From NCBI GenBank assembly GCA_012522165.1, contig JAAYKZ010000123.1, forward strand, positions 1 through 10,992: a stretch of DNA of 10,992 nt. The letters are read 5' to 3'. The stretch is from Clostridiales bacterium. GTDB taxonomy: Bacteria; Bacillota; Clostridia; Caldicoprobacterales; UBA3941. Numbering within the stretch: position 1 is the first letter of the stretch; every line of letters starts with the position of its first letter. Under the pieces are notes generated by a model, which saw only the letters and a list, made by a program, of their open reading frames with translations, did not search any database and had not been told where the DNA came from. Below, piece after piece: positions 1 to 6,631 of this stretch. Position numbers and translations under genes: made by a program.

Positions 1-425
1 ATGCTGAGCAGGCCCAAGATCCACAACTAAGGCAGTTATGCCTAGAGCTTGCCAAGCAAGAGGAGCAGCATCTAAATACCATTAATCAAATACTTAGTGG
101 GCAAATTCCAAATATGGCCCAGCAGCAGGGACAACAAGGACAACAGCAGGGGCAACAAGGACAGCAACAAAGCAGCCAGAATATGAGTATGCAAGGTATG
201 TCATCCGGCCAGACAGGAATGACAAATCAGCAGGATGCTGATTTATGTACCGATCTTCTATCTACAGAGAAGTATGTTTCTGGAACATACGATATAGCAA
301 TTTTTGAATTCAGAGATACAAATATTCGTCAAGCTCTAAACCATATCCAAAAAGAAGAACAAGAGCATGGAGAGAAAATCTTTAACTATATGCAAAGCAA
401 GGGCATGTACAATGTTCAGCAATAA
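1..425 (+). CDS. Spore coat protein, CotF family (5'-truncated by window edge)
   Basis: The frame is open from base 3 to the TAA at 423-425, about 140 codons, so the ATG at 114 is internal and the true start lies off the window. The upstream part reads as helical, ending EEQHLNTINQILSGQIP. A Gln/Gly-rich linker (bases 120-170) follows, then a block with TEKYVSGTYDIAIFEF and HIQKEEQEHGEKI. That block is the recognisable Coat_F domain, a ferritin-like helical family found in the spore coat of bacilli and clostridia. Both helical parts carry EEQ-H motifs, so the protein may be two ferritin-like halves joined by the linker. The role is inferred to be structural, in the outer layers of the spore. 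The gene ends directly before a strong hairpin terminator. Expression is probably in the sporulating mother cell, but its promoter is outside the window. Family assignment is firm; the exact coat role is not. Confidence 0.85.
   Translation, partial: AEQAQDPQLRQLCLELAKQEEQHLNTINQILSGQIPNMAQQQGQQGQQQGQQGQQQSSQNMSMQGMSSGQTGMTNQQDADLCTDLLSTEKYVSGTYDIAIFEFRDTNIRQALNHIQKEEQEHGEKIFNYMQSKGMYNVQQ
126..167 (+). repeat. Two 21-bp tandem copies encoding a Gln/Gly linker
   Basis: Two adjacent 21-base units (126-146 and 147-167) each encode Q-G-Q-Q-G-Q-Q inside the CotF-like gene. They differ at three bases, all synonymous (GGA/GGG, CAA/CAG, CAG/CAA). The repeat forms the core of a low-complexity linker between two helical segments. 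Its copy number may vary between strains, because in-frame tandem units expand or contract by slippage. Confidence 0.7.
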
Positions 426-470
426 AAAAGACCTGGTGCATGAATAAAATCATGCACCAGGCCTTTTTTC
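424..470. terminator. Bidirectional intrinsic terminator between convergent genes
   Basis: An 11-bp perfect stem, CCTGGTGCATG (432-442) and CATGCACCAGG (451-461), encloses an 8-base loop. On the plus strand it is followed by a T run (464-469). On the minus strand the A run at 424-429 supplies the T tract. It can therefore end both the CotF-family transcript and the nucleotidyltransferase operon coming from the right. The last four sense codons of the minus-strand gene lie in or beside the right arm, and its TGA (450-452) straddles the loop/stem border. Confidence 0.9.
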
Positions 471-1319
471 AACTTTTGATTTGTATAGTTTTTTTATATA
501 TTGGGTAACCTTCTCATCATAGTCAGGATACCTATATCCCAACTCCTTAGCAACAAACTTAGACGTCTCCCTAAACAGAGAATGACACTCAAATAAGGCA
601 GCCCACACTTCTTCATAAGTACTGTTCTTATAAGTAGACAATAATCGCTTCCATACACCTTTGGAAAGGTACTTATCTATATATTTATAGGATTTTCCTA
701 CGCTTATGGAAAAGTCAGTCTCAATCCCTACCTTCCAGGCCATCATTCGCAAAAGTTCTGGACGAAGGTGCAAATTTAAATGTTCTGTTGCATAGAGGAT
801 CTCTCTACGAAGCAATCCTTTGGCAACATAGGTAGAGACCCACCAAAACTCATTACAGCAGTCATCAAAAAACTCAGGAGAAGGTTTTTTTACATGATAA
901 TCCTCATCTGATGGAATAATGGGCTTTTTAATTCTCTTATCCTTGTCAAGTAAAATCATTAACAGCTTATCGCTTGATATATACTGATCCAAATCATTAA
1001 TGGGCATTAGTGTCAGATCAATCCGGTTTCCATCTTCAAAAAGCATTAAATAAGAGAACCAATGGCCAAATTCCGAAGGGAATAAACTCATGGCCTCAGG
1101 TTTTTGCATAATAATCCGTTTTCCAAAGTAATCAAGCCATTTATCATCTTCTTTAAAGGATTCTATATCAGTAACTAAATAGGTGATATCATAATCTTGA
1201 AATTCATCCTTGGGCACATTAACATTTGTGCGAGAACCTTCCATCCCAACTACTCGAATGCGGGGATCATTTTTTGCAAATGTTAAAATTAAATCCATCA
1301 TTTCCTTCTCTGAACGCAT
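450..1319 (-). CDS. Aminoglycoside 6-adenylyltransferase family protein (ANT(6)/AadE-like)
   Basis: This 289-residue protein has the length and layout of the ANT(6) streptomycin adenylyltransferase family, which transfers AMP from ATP to an aminoglycoside hydroxyl in the cytoplasm. The nucleotidyltransferase core is visible: EGSRTN near residues 27-32, then DYDITY with D42 and D44, and a third acidic residue D101 in NRIDLTLMP. These are the metal- and ATP-binding positions of the fold. The C-terminal half is helical, as in the family. The ATG is preceded by an AGGAGG site (rc of 1323-1328) at good spacing. It starts 28 bases after the second ABC permease with no terminator between, so it is probably the last gene of that operon. 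Many chromosomal clostridial members have no proven drug substrate, so resistance is an inference. The family call is firm. Confidence 0.85.
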   Translation of the reverse strand: MRSEKEMMDLILTFAKNDPRIRVVGMEGSRTNVNVPKDEFQDYDITYLVTDIESFKEDDKWLDYFGKRIIMQKPEAMSLFPSEFGHWFSYLMLFEDGNRIDLTLMPINDLDQYISSDKLLMILLDKDKRIKKPIIPSDEDYHVKKPSPEFFDDCCNEFWWVSTYVAKGLLRREILYATEHLNLHLRPELLRMMAWKVGIETDFSISVGKSYKYIDKYLSKGVWKRLLSTYKNSTYEEVWAALFECHSLFRETSKFVAKELGYRYPDYDEKVTQYIKKLYKSKVEKRPGA

Positions 1320-1347
1320 ATTATCCTCCTAATCATTTATCACTAAT

Positions 1348-2526
1348 TTACGAGCCACTTACCTGCCCCGTGTACTTTTTCTTCTTAATTACCATTGTAA
1401 TAGCCAATGCTGTTAAAGCAAATATAAGCATAATAAGAATACCGGTAAGTATTGATCTAATATCCTCCTCTTTTAGCCTATCTATATTGGCTATTATATG
1501 GTTAGATTTTACATACCAATAGGTCGGGGTGAAACTGGCAAACTTTAGTAAGGTTTCCCCTAGAAAATCCCTAGGCACAAATACACCGCTAATAAAACAA
1601 GTTCCTAAGGAAACAACATTGGAAGCGGCAGAAATGGCATTCTTGCTTTTTACAATATTGGCAATCAAAAAACTTATGCTCAAAGCCGGCAGTGTAAATA
1701 TAATAGAATTTAAAAGAAATAACAAGCCCTTTTTAGTAAACATATAATCTCCGTACATTATAAAGCTTGGTATTATCATTATAAGCCAGACCAGTATGGC
1801 AAAACTTATATTTCCCAGTATCATTTGAAAATTCATATTCTTAAGTTTTAAGGGCGAGCAAGAATGCCTTTTCCTTAAATCTGGTTGGTTAAAGACTATC
1901 ATGACCGCAGAAACACCTAAAATAAGTATGGCAAAAAGAGAATAAGCCAAAAAATTAAAATAATACATCCGCCTTATATTTTTTCCTTTTTCAGGATCCG
2001 GATTAAATAACAATACTTCGGTTTCGTGGGATAAGTCCTCCCCAATGTAGTTTACTAGCTGTTGCTGGCTTAAATTCTCTATACTGCTAATGTATAGACG
2101 GGCAGTATTTAAATATTTATTAATAAGATTATCCATATACACACTGCTTGCTGAATCCGGAACTATAGTTTTCTCTATCCTAATTTCCTCACCTTTCATA
2201 AAAGCTTCTGTAAATCCTTTAGGAACCTTTACTATATACTCAACTTCTCTAAAGTATAGAGCATCCTGAAGTTTTTGGATATCATCAGGGATATCAATAA
2301 GGTTGGCATTTTGGGATATATATTCTTTAAGCCCCTCCAATAGTTTTGAATCCTCATCATGATTTATGAATACCGTATTTACTTTACTCTCTTTAAAATC
2401 CATATTTGTTGGGTCTGTGTAAGTATTTGCAATCAATACCACAAAGAATAAAAATATTACTATATATATTAAAATTTGGAGTATATTCTTTTGTATTATT
2501 TTAAAAAAAGCTTTATAGACTAGCAT
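1348..2526 (-). CDS. ABC-2 type transporter permease (second subunit)
   Basis: This is a 392-residue integral membrane protein of the ABC-2 permease type. One N-terminal membrane helix (about 15-34) is followed by a large extracytoplasmic domain (about 35-190). About five further helices follow, near 192-212, 236-257, 267-291, 299-317 and 357-380, and the protein ends in a basic tail. This one-plus-five arrangement is typical of exporter permeases of the NatB/YhgE-like group. The VFVPRDFLGETL segment between the fifth and sixth helices is a usual feature. Its ATG overlaps the end of the preceding permease gene by 14 bases, with an AAGGAGG site inside that gene, so translation is probably coupled. 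It would pair with the other permease as a heterodimer driven by the upstream ATPase. The substrate cannot be read from the sequence; a peptide antibiotic, drug or lipid-like compound is plausible. Confidence 0.88.
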   Translation of the reverse strand: MLVYKAFFKIIQKNILQILIYIVIFLFFVVLIANTYTDPTNMDFKESKVNTVFINHDEDSKLLEGLKEYISQNANLIDIPDDIQKLQDALYFREVEYIVKVPKGFTEAFMKGEEIRIEKTIVPDSASSVYMDNLINKYLNTARLYISSIENLSQQQLVNYIGEDLSHETEVLLFNPDPEKGKNIRRMYYFNFLAYSLFAILILGVSAVMIVFNQPDLRKRHSCSPLKLKNMNFQMILGNISFAILVWLIMIIPSFIMYGDYMFTKKGLLFLLNSIIFTLPALSISFLIANIVKSKNAISAASNVVSLGTCFISGVFVPRDFLGETLLKFASFTPTYWYVKSNHIIANIDRLKEEDIRSILTGILIMLIFALTALAITMVIKKKKYTGQVSGS

Positions 2527-3664
2527 ACCTTTGCCTCCTTAAAACCAAATAAGTGCATAAGCTAAATATAGCTATAAATACACATAGTATCACTATATTG
2601 GTAAAAAAACGGGAGTTGGTATCATAATAATATAGGGAATAAAAGCAATCCGTTATAAGATTTACAGGATTGACATAACCTAAAATTGGGGCCCTTGTAC
2701 TGATGATATATTTCATCTTATCATACATCATACCCGCCAAAAAAGACATGGTCATGGAAGATCCAATTAATGCTCCTATTTTTAGTCCCTCTTCTTTTAT
2801 TATGGAGGAGATAAAGGCTCCGTAGGTAACCCCCGTAATAGTACCAACTATGCAGGTAAGTATTATATACCCTATTTGATTTCCAACGCTTATTTTGAGC
2901 ACCAGAGTTAGATAGGCCAACAATAAAATAATCTCAAATAGCTGAACTGATATGGCTGCTAAAATACACACAATAACAACTTTAAACCTATGGATTGGAG
3001 CTACGTTAATCCTGGCACCCTGAGGCGATAAATTGGGTTGTATGGCAGTGACTTCTTTTAATCCCCAAAATCCTCCGTACATGCAGGCCATAGCAATCAA
3101 GGTATAGAAATAATTTACAACTGTATCTGGTGAAGATTTGCTAGGAGCTACCTCCTTCAAAAAATTAGTCCTATGGCCTATTCTATCCAACAATCCACTA
3201 TGCATTGACTCTGGATTATGTTCCATTATAGTTTCTACTGTAGATGATGTTTGCTTAAATTCGTCTATAAAGTTCTTCAATATAGTTTGATTAAGACCGG
3301 ATTCCTTTATCACCAATTTAATTCCATTGTCACAATAAATATAACCTTCTATTTCCTTATCATTGAGCAGTTTATCCCCTTCTTCTTTAGTAGTATACCT
3401 TATATTAAATATACCCTCTTCATCCTTGTCATCACTAGTAGTGGACAAGCTTTTAAGTACTCTTTGAAAAGGGGCGTTTTTCTGATATTCTTTATTGTCC
3501 ACAACTGCTATATTTATTGGGGCAAATTTTTCTGCCTCGGACAAATTAGCATAGGCTAAGTTGAAAAATGTGGCTAATATTATAGGAAAGAATAATGTCC
3601 AAAACATCAGCTCCCTATCCCTGACAATACATTTCAGCCTATATATATAATTATGTAAAAACAT
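2513..3664 (-). CDS. ABC-2 type transporter permease (first subunit)
   Basis: This 383-residue protein has the same design as the next permease. There is one N-terminal helix (about 20-38, FWTLFFPIILATFF) and a large outside domain (about 40-182). Helices follow near 183-202, 228-257, 264-287, 296-314 and 354-375, with a basic end RRQRY. The RDRELMFWTLFFPI start is characteristic of ABC-2 permeases, whose N-terminal amphipathic helix contacts the ATPase. The ATG follows the ATPase TAG stop by 12 bases, with a GGGGAGA ribosome site directly after that stop, which indicates tight operon coupling. Although the two permeases share topology, their sequences differ clearly, so a heterodimer is more likely than a recent duplication. 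It acts in the cytoplasmic membrane; the substrate is unknown. Confidence 0.88.
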   Translation of the reverse strand: MFLHNYIYRLKCIVRDRELMFWTLFFPIILATFFNLAYANLSEAEKFAPINIAVVDNKEYQKNAPFQRVLKSLSTTSDDKDEEGIFNIRYTTKEEGDKLLNDKEIEGYIYCDNGIKLVIKESGLNQTILKNFIDEFKQTSSTVETIMEHNPESMHSGLLDRIGHRTNFLKEVAPSKSSPDTVVNYFYTLIAMACMYGGFWGLKEVTAIQPNLSPQGARINVAPIHRFKVVIVCILAAISVQLFEIILLLAYLTLVLKISVGNQIGYIILTCIVGTITGVTYGAFISSIIKEEGLKIGALIGSSMTMSFLAGMMYDKMKYIISTRAPILGYVNPVNLITDCFYSLYYYDTNSRFFTNIVILCVFIAIFSLCTYLVLRRQRYASL

Positions 3665-3676
3665 ATTCCATCTCCC

Positions 3677-4609
3677 CTAATCCCTAAGTTCTTTCCCTGT
3701 AATCTCCAAAAATACATCATTTAAGGTTGGTGGCTCCGAATAAATTTTACCAAATGCTATATTATTGGATTTTAAATAATCCAATACTGCAAGCAAATTA
3801 TTTTTTCCCCTACTTGATTTAACTATAAGAAAATTGTCCTCATACTCTACAGAAACAATATGTGGAAGCTTCTTAAGGTCTTGCAAAATATTATCATCCA
3901 TATCAAATAACTCCACTCTTATCTTCTCACCTGAGCTTATCATGGCTTTTAATTGTTCCTTTGTTCCTGTAGCTATGATTCTGCCCTTATCCATGATAGC
4001 TATCCTGGTACAAATTTGTTCAACCTCTTCCATATAGTGCGAGGTATATAAAATTGTTGCTCCTGCTTTATTAAGCCTCTGTATTCCTTCTAATATATTG
4101 CTTCTACTCTGGGGGTCTACAGCAACGGTAGGCTCATCTAGAATAATCAATTTGGGCTGATGAGCAATACCACAGGCAATATTTAACCTTCGAAGCAAGC
4201 CTCCACTTAGCTTTTTGGGATAAAAGTCTTTGTAATATCCAATGCTCACGAAATCTATGGCCTGTTCCACAAGCTCCCGTCTATGATTTCTATCCTTTAT
4301 ATATAGCCCGCAGAAATAATCCACATTTTCATATACCGTTAACTCATCAAATATTGCCACATTTTGCATCACTAATCCAATATCCTTCTTTATATCATAG
4401 GCATCAGGCGCCATAGGTTTATTGAAGATTTCTACTGTACCCTTATCATATTTTAGTAGTGATAAAATACAATTAATGGCTGTAGTCTTTCCCGAGCCAT
4501 TTGGGCCCAAGAGCCCGAATATCTCACCCTGATTTACTTCTAAATTGAAGTGATCTAGTGCTATTAAATTTCCATATCTCTTTGTCAAATTATCCACCTT
4601 TATTACCAA
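3677..4609 (-). CDS. ABC transporter ATP-binding protein
   Basis: This is the cytoplasmic ATPase that powers the two adjacent permeases. In numbering from an ATG at 4639 it shows Walker A GPNGSGKTT (45-53), Q-loop Q92, signature LSGGLLRR (144-151), Walker B LIILDEP (164-170) and the switch histidine H201 in TSHYMEE. A C-terminal extension of about 90 residues ends PPTLNDVFLEITGKELRD, typical of drug and bacteriocin exporter ATPases. I place the start at the TTG ending at 4609 (310 residues) rather than the ATG at 4639. A GGGGG site lies 8 bases upstream of the TTG, and the protein then begins (M)VIKVDNLTKRYG as relatives do. The ATG has only a weak, badly spaced site. It is the first gene of the four-gene operon, divergent from the sensor kinase. 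Function as an export ATPase is firm. Confidence 0.9.
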   Translation of the reverse strand: MVIKVDNLTKRYGNLIALDHFNLEVNQGEIFGLLGPNGSGKTTAINCILSLLKYDKGTVEIFNKPMAPDAYDIKKDIGLVMQNVAIFDELTVYENVDYFCGLYIKDRNHRRELVEQAIDFVSIGYYKDFYPKKLSGGLLRRLNIACGIAHQPKLIILDEPTVAVDPQSRSNILEGIQRLNKAGATILYTSHYMEEVEQICTRIAIMDKGRIIATGTKEQLKAMISSGEKIRVELFDMDDNILQDLKKLPHIVSVEYEDNFLIVKSSRGKNNLLAVLDYLKSNNIAFGKIYSEPPTLNDVFLEITGKELRD

Positions 4610-4617
4610 AATAAATA

Positions 4618-4622
4618 CCCCC
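4618..4622 (-). promoter_or_regulatory. Ribosome binding site deciding the TTG start of the ABC ATPase
   Basis: The minus-strand GGGGG lies 8 bases before the TTG at 4607-4609. The longer alternative start (ATG at 4637-4639) has only GTGGA almost touching it. This supports the shorter protein. Confidence 0.5.
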
Positions 4623-4693
4623 AATATATTATTGTACATTCCACAGCTCTATACCAATCAGCTATGTATATCTAGTTTTCACATATAACTTTT

Positions 4694-4723
4694 TTCCCTT
4701 ATAAATAATTTTACTTCCCTTAT
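4694..4723. repeat. Pair of 9-bp direct repeats TTCCCTTAT in the divergent intergenic region
   Basis: TTCCCTTAT occurs at 4694-4702 and again at 4715-4723. The starts are exactly 21 bp apart, about two helical turns. The pair lies on the ABC-operon side of the intergenic region. It could be a two-site regulator target, but no regulator is assigned and the tract is generally pyrimidine-rich. Confidence 0.4.
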
Positions 4724-4757
4724 CCTTCCTTTGTTAGTGATTATTTTCCATAAAAGA

Positions 4758-4771
4758 ATGACAAATGTCAT
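4758..4771. promoter_or_regulatory. Palindromic operator candidate ATGACA-AA-TGTCAT
   Basis: Six-base arms form a perfect palindrome with a two-base centre. It ends 7 bases before the -35 box of the kinase promoter, about 50 bases upstream of the expected transcription start. Short palindromes of this kind are typical sites for NarL/LuxR-type response regulators, and such a regulator is encoded by this divergent module. Binding by that regulator is an inference. Confidence 0.6.
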
Positions 4772-4778
4772 ATGATCC

Positions 4779-4807
4779 TTGATTAGGCCAAAAATCTGTG
4801 TTAGAAT
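4779..4807 (+). promoter_or_regulatory. Sigma-A-type promoter for the sensor kinase operon
   Basis: TTGATT (4779-4784) and TAGAAT (4802-4807) are separated by 17 bases, the optimal spacing. Transcription would start near 4814, giving a leader of about 38 bases before the ATG at 4852. An AGAGGA ribosome site lies at 4835-4840. No equally clear promoter was found for the divergent ABC operon. Confidence 0.55.
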
Positions 4808-4851
4808 CTATATGTAATTTTGTTCTTGGAACATAGAGGAATGATAATAAC

Positions 4852-5949
4852 ATGGATAAGTTAATCGATAAATTGCTAATTCTCATGATTGCTCTGACCC
4901 TCTATATACCAAGTGTTGATCATATTTATATGGTAATACCAATTTTAATAGCCGTCCTCTTGAGTGCACTGTTGAGCTATTTTGAAGACCATAGAATTAT
5001 ATTAAGCATTTATTTTTTCTTCATCATTATATGTTTTTTGGAATCATCCTTTCTGTTTTTTATACCTCTAATATGTTATGATATACTAATCTTTAAAATA
5101 AAATGGATATGGGCTTTTGCTCTAATACCTTTAGTAGCTAATTCCAATGAAATCCTTTCCCTTAATAATGTTCTAATTATTGTATTTTTATTGCTTGTGT
5201 ATTTATTAAAATACCGTACCATATCCCTTCAAAGTATAAAAAAAGAATATTATGAACTTCAATACAATGCTAACGAGGCATTAATGCAACTGGAGAAGAA
5301 AAATAAAACTCTCATGGAAAAACAGGATTATGAAATTAGCCTGGCAACCTTGAAGGAGCGAAATAGAATAGCAAGGGATATACACGATAATGTTGGACAT
5401 ATGCTTTCAAGATCTATATTACAGGTGGGAGCATTACTTACCATATGTAAAGATGAAAATATAAATCAAATGCTAATTTCCATAAAGGATACTTTGAGTG
5501 AAGCTATGGATAGTATACGAAGTAGTGTCCATAATTTGCACGACCAGTCAATAAACTTAAAAACCGAAGTGCAAAAGCTTATTGATAATATGGAAGGATA
5601 CACTATTAATTTTGACTATGATGTAAAAACCAGTCCTGATAAAGAATTAAAATACTGCTTTATCTCAGTGGTAAAAGAAGCTTTGGCTAATATAATAAAA
5701 CACTCCAATGCCACAAAAGTCTCCATAGTCATTAGAGAACATCCCGGCCTCTATCAATTAGTGATACAGGATAATGGTACATTAGTCAGTTATCTACATG
5801 AAGATCAGATCCAAGACAAAACAACCCATGCAATAAAAAAAGGAATTGGATTAAAAAATATCGAAGATAGAGTAACTGCTTTAGACGGCAATATAAATAT
5901 GAGCTTTAATAAAGGATTTAGAATATTTATATCTATCCCGAAAAAATAA
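4852..5949 (+). CDS. Two-component sensor histidine kinase, HisKA_3 (DesK/NarX-like) family
   Basis: This is a 365-residue membrane kinase. Residues 1-120 are very hydrophobic, with about five or six membrane segments and almost no outside loop, so the signal is probably sensed within the membrane. A charged, probably coiled-coil linker (about 125-165) leads to the dimerisation and phosphoacceptor box ERNRIARDIHDNVGH, with H178. The HATPase_c domain shows the N-box EALANIIKH (E276, N280), the G1 motif DNG (307-309) and the G2 motif KGIGL (330-334). This autokinase pairs with the response regulator 33 bases downstream. It lies divergent to an ABC exporter operon, a common arrangement for antibiotic or envelope-stress sensing exporters in Firmicutes. 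The ligand is unknown. The family and pairing are firm. Confidence 0.92.
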   Translation: MDKLIDKLLILMIALTLYIPSVDHIYMVIPILIAVLLSALLSYFEDHRIILSIYFFFIIICFLESSFLFFIPLICYDILIFKIKWIWAFALIPLVANSNEILSLNNVLIIVFLLLVYLLKYRTISLQSIKKEYYELQYNANEALMQLEKKNKTLMEKQDYEISLATLKERNRIARDIHDNVGHMLSRSILQVGALLTICKDENINQMLISIKDTLSEAMDSIRSSVHNLHDQSINLKTEVQKLIDNMEGYTINFDYDVKTSPDKELKYCFISVVKEALANIIKHSNATKVSIVIREHPGLYQLVIQDNGTLVSYLHEDQIQDKTTHAIKKGIGLKNIEDRVTALDGNINMSFNKGFRIFISIPKK

Positions 5950-5982
5950 CTATTACTGGTAATTTGAAAGGATTGTTATATA

Positions 5983-6603
5983 ATGAAAGTGGTCATAATA
6001 GATGACGATAAATTGGTATGCATTTCTCTAAAGACTATATTAGAGGCAGATAAGGATATATCTGTAGTAGGAATCGGCCATGATGGAGGCGAAGCTATAG
6101 AGCTTTATAATAAGCTAAAACCCGATATTTTGCTTATGGACATTAGAATGTTAAATATGAGCGGTCTTGAAGCTGGAGAAACAATTTTAAAACAACACAG
6201 GGATGCTAAGATATTGTTTCTTACCACCTTTGCAGATAATGAATATATTATTAAAGCATTGAATATGGGGGCTAAGGGTTATATCATAAAGCAAAATTAT
6301 GAAAGCATAGTGCCTTCACTAAAAGCTGTACATATGGGACATAGTGTTTTTGGGGAGGATATTGTAACAAAAATACCCTCCCTTATAAACAACAATGATA
6401 AAACTGATTTCTCAAAATTTGGCATAACAGAAAGGGAATTAAGCATCATCACTTTAGTAGCTGAGGGCTTAAATAATAAAGAAATTGCCACCAAACTCTA
6501 TATAAGTGAAGGTACCGTGCGCAATTACATTACCGTCATATTAGAAAAGCTTATGTTAAGGGATAGAACTCAACTGGCAGTATTTTATTATAAAAACCGA
6601 TAA
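5983..6603 (+). CDS. Response regulator, NarL/LuxR (REC-HTH) family
   Basis: This is a 206-residue cytoplasmic transcription regulator. The receiver domain (about 1-120) has the acidic pocket D7-D9, phosphoacceptor D53 in LLMDIRM, switch residues T81/T82 and the conserved K103. The LuxR-type helix-turn-helix (about 145-200) reads ITERELSIITLVAEGLNNKE, then IATKLYISEGTVRNYI. One departure is L57 where most relatives have a proline four residues after the phosphorylated aspartate (IRMLNMSGLEA). An AAAGGA site precedes the ATG by 10 bases. It is co-transcribed with the kinase upstream, and its likely target is the palindrome at 4758-4771, controlling both its own operon and the divergent exporter. 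Its TAA lies inside a hairpin shared with the convergent esterase gene. Confidence 0.92.
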   Translation: MKVVIIDDDKLVCISLKTILEADKDISVVGIGHDGGEAIELYNKLKPDILLMDIRMLNMSGLEAGETILKQHRDAKILFLTTFADNEYIIKALNMGAKGYIIKQNYESIVPSLKAVHMGHSVFGEDIVTKIPSLINNNDKTDFSKFGITERELSIITLVAEGLNNKEIATKLYISEGTVRNYITVILEKLMLRDRTQLAVFYYKNR

Positions 6604-6618
6604 ATCTTAAATATCGGT
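6592..6618 (-). terminator. Weak intrinsic terminator for the esterase gene, overlapping the regulator 3' end
   Basis: ACCGATA (6596-6602) pairs with TATCGGT (6612-6618) around a 9-base loop. Read on the minus strand the stem is followed by TTTTTAT, and it begins 14 bases after the esterase TGA. On the plus strand no T run follows, so the regulator transcript has no obvious terminator of its own here. The stem is short and AT-rich. Confidence 0.5.
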
Positions 6619-6631
6619 GATATAAACTTAA

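Noticed and set aside
114..425. A free-standing 103-residue protein starting at ATG 114
   Set aside because: The frame is open to the left edge with helical, family-like sequence before this ATG, and there is no ribosome site in front of it.
450..1319. Recently acquired mobile resistance cassette
   Set aside because: No insertion sequence, integrase, terminal repeats or obvious composition shift flanks the gene; it sits tightly within an operon.
1226..1747. Plus-strand open frames of 98 and 72 codons (1226-1522 and 1529-1747)
   Set aside because: They lie opposite strong minus-strand genes, have no good ribosome sites, and their protein content is that expected from antisense of membrane-protein codons.
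3251..4037. Plus-strand open frames of 102 and 67 codons (3251-3559 and 3834-4037)
   Set aside because: They are shadows of the permease and ATPase genes, without start signals.
4639..4851. A riboswitch or T-box in the divergent intergenic region
   Set aside because: No conserved T-box core, specifier hairpin or aptamer-like structure was recognised; short promoter and operator elements explain what is visible.
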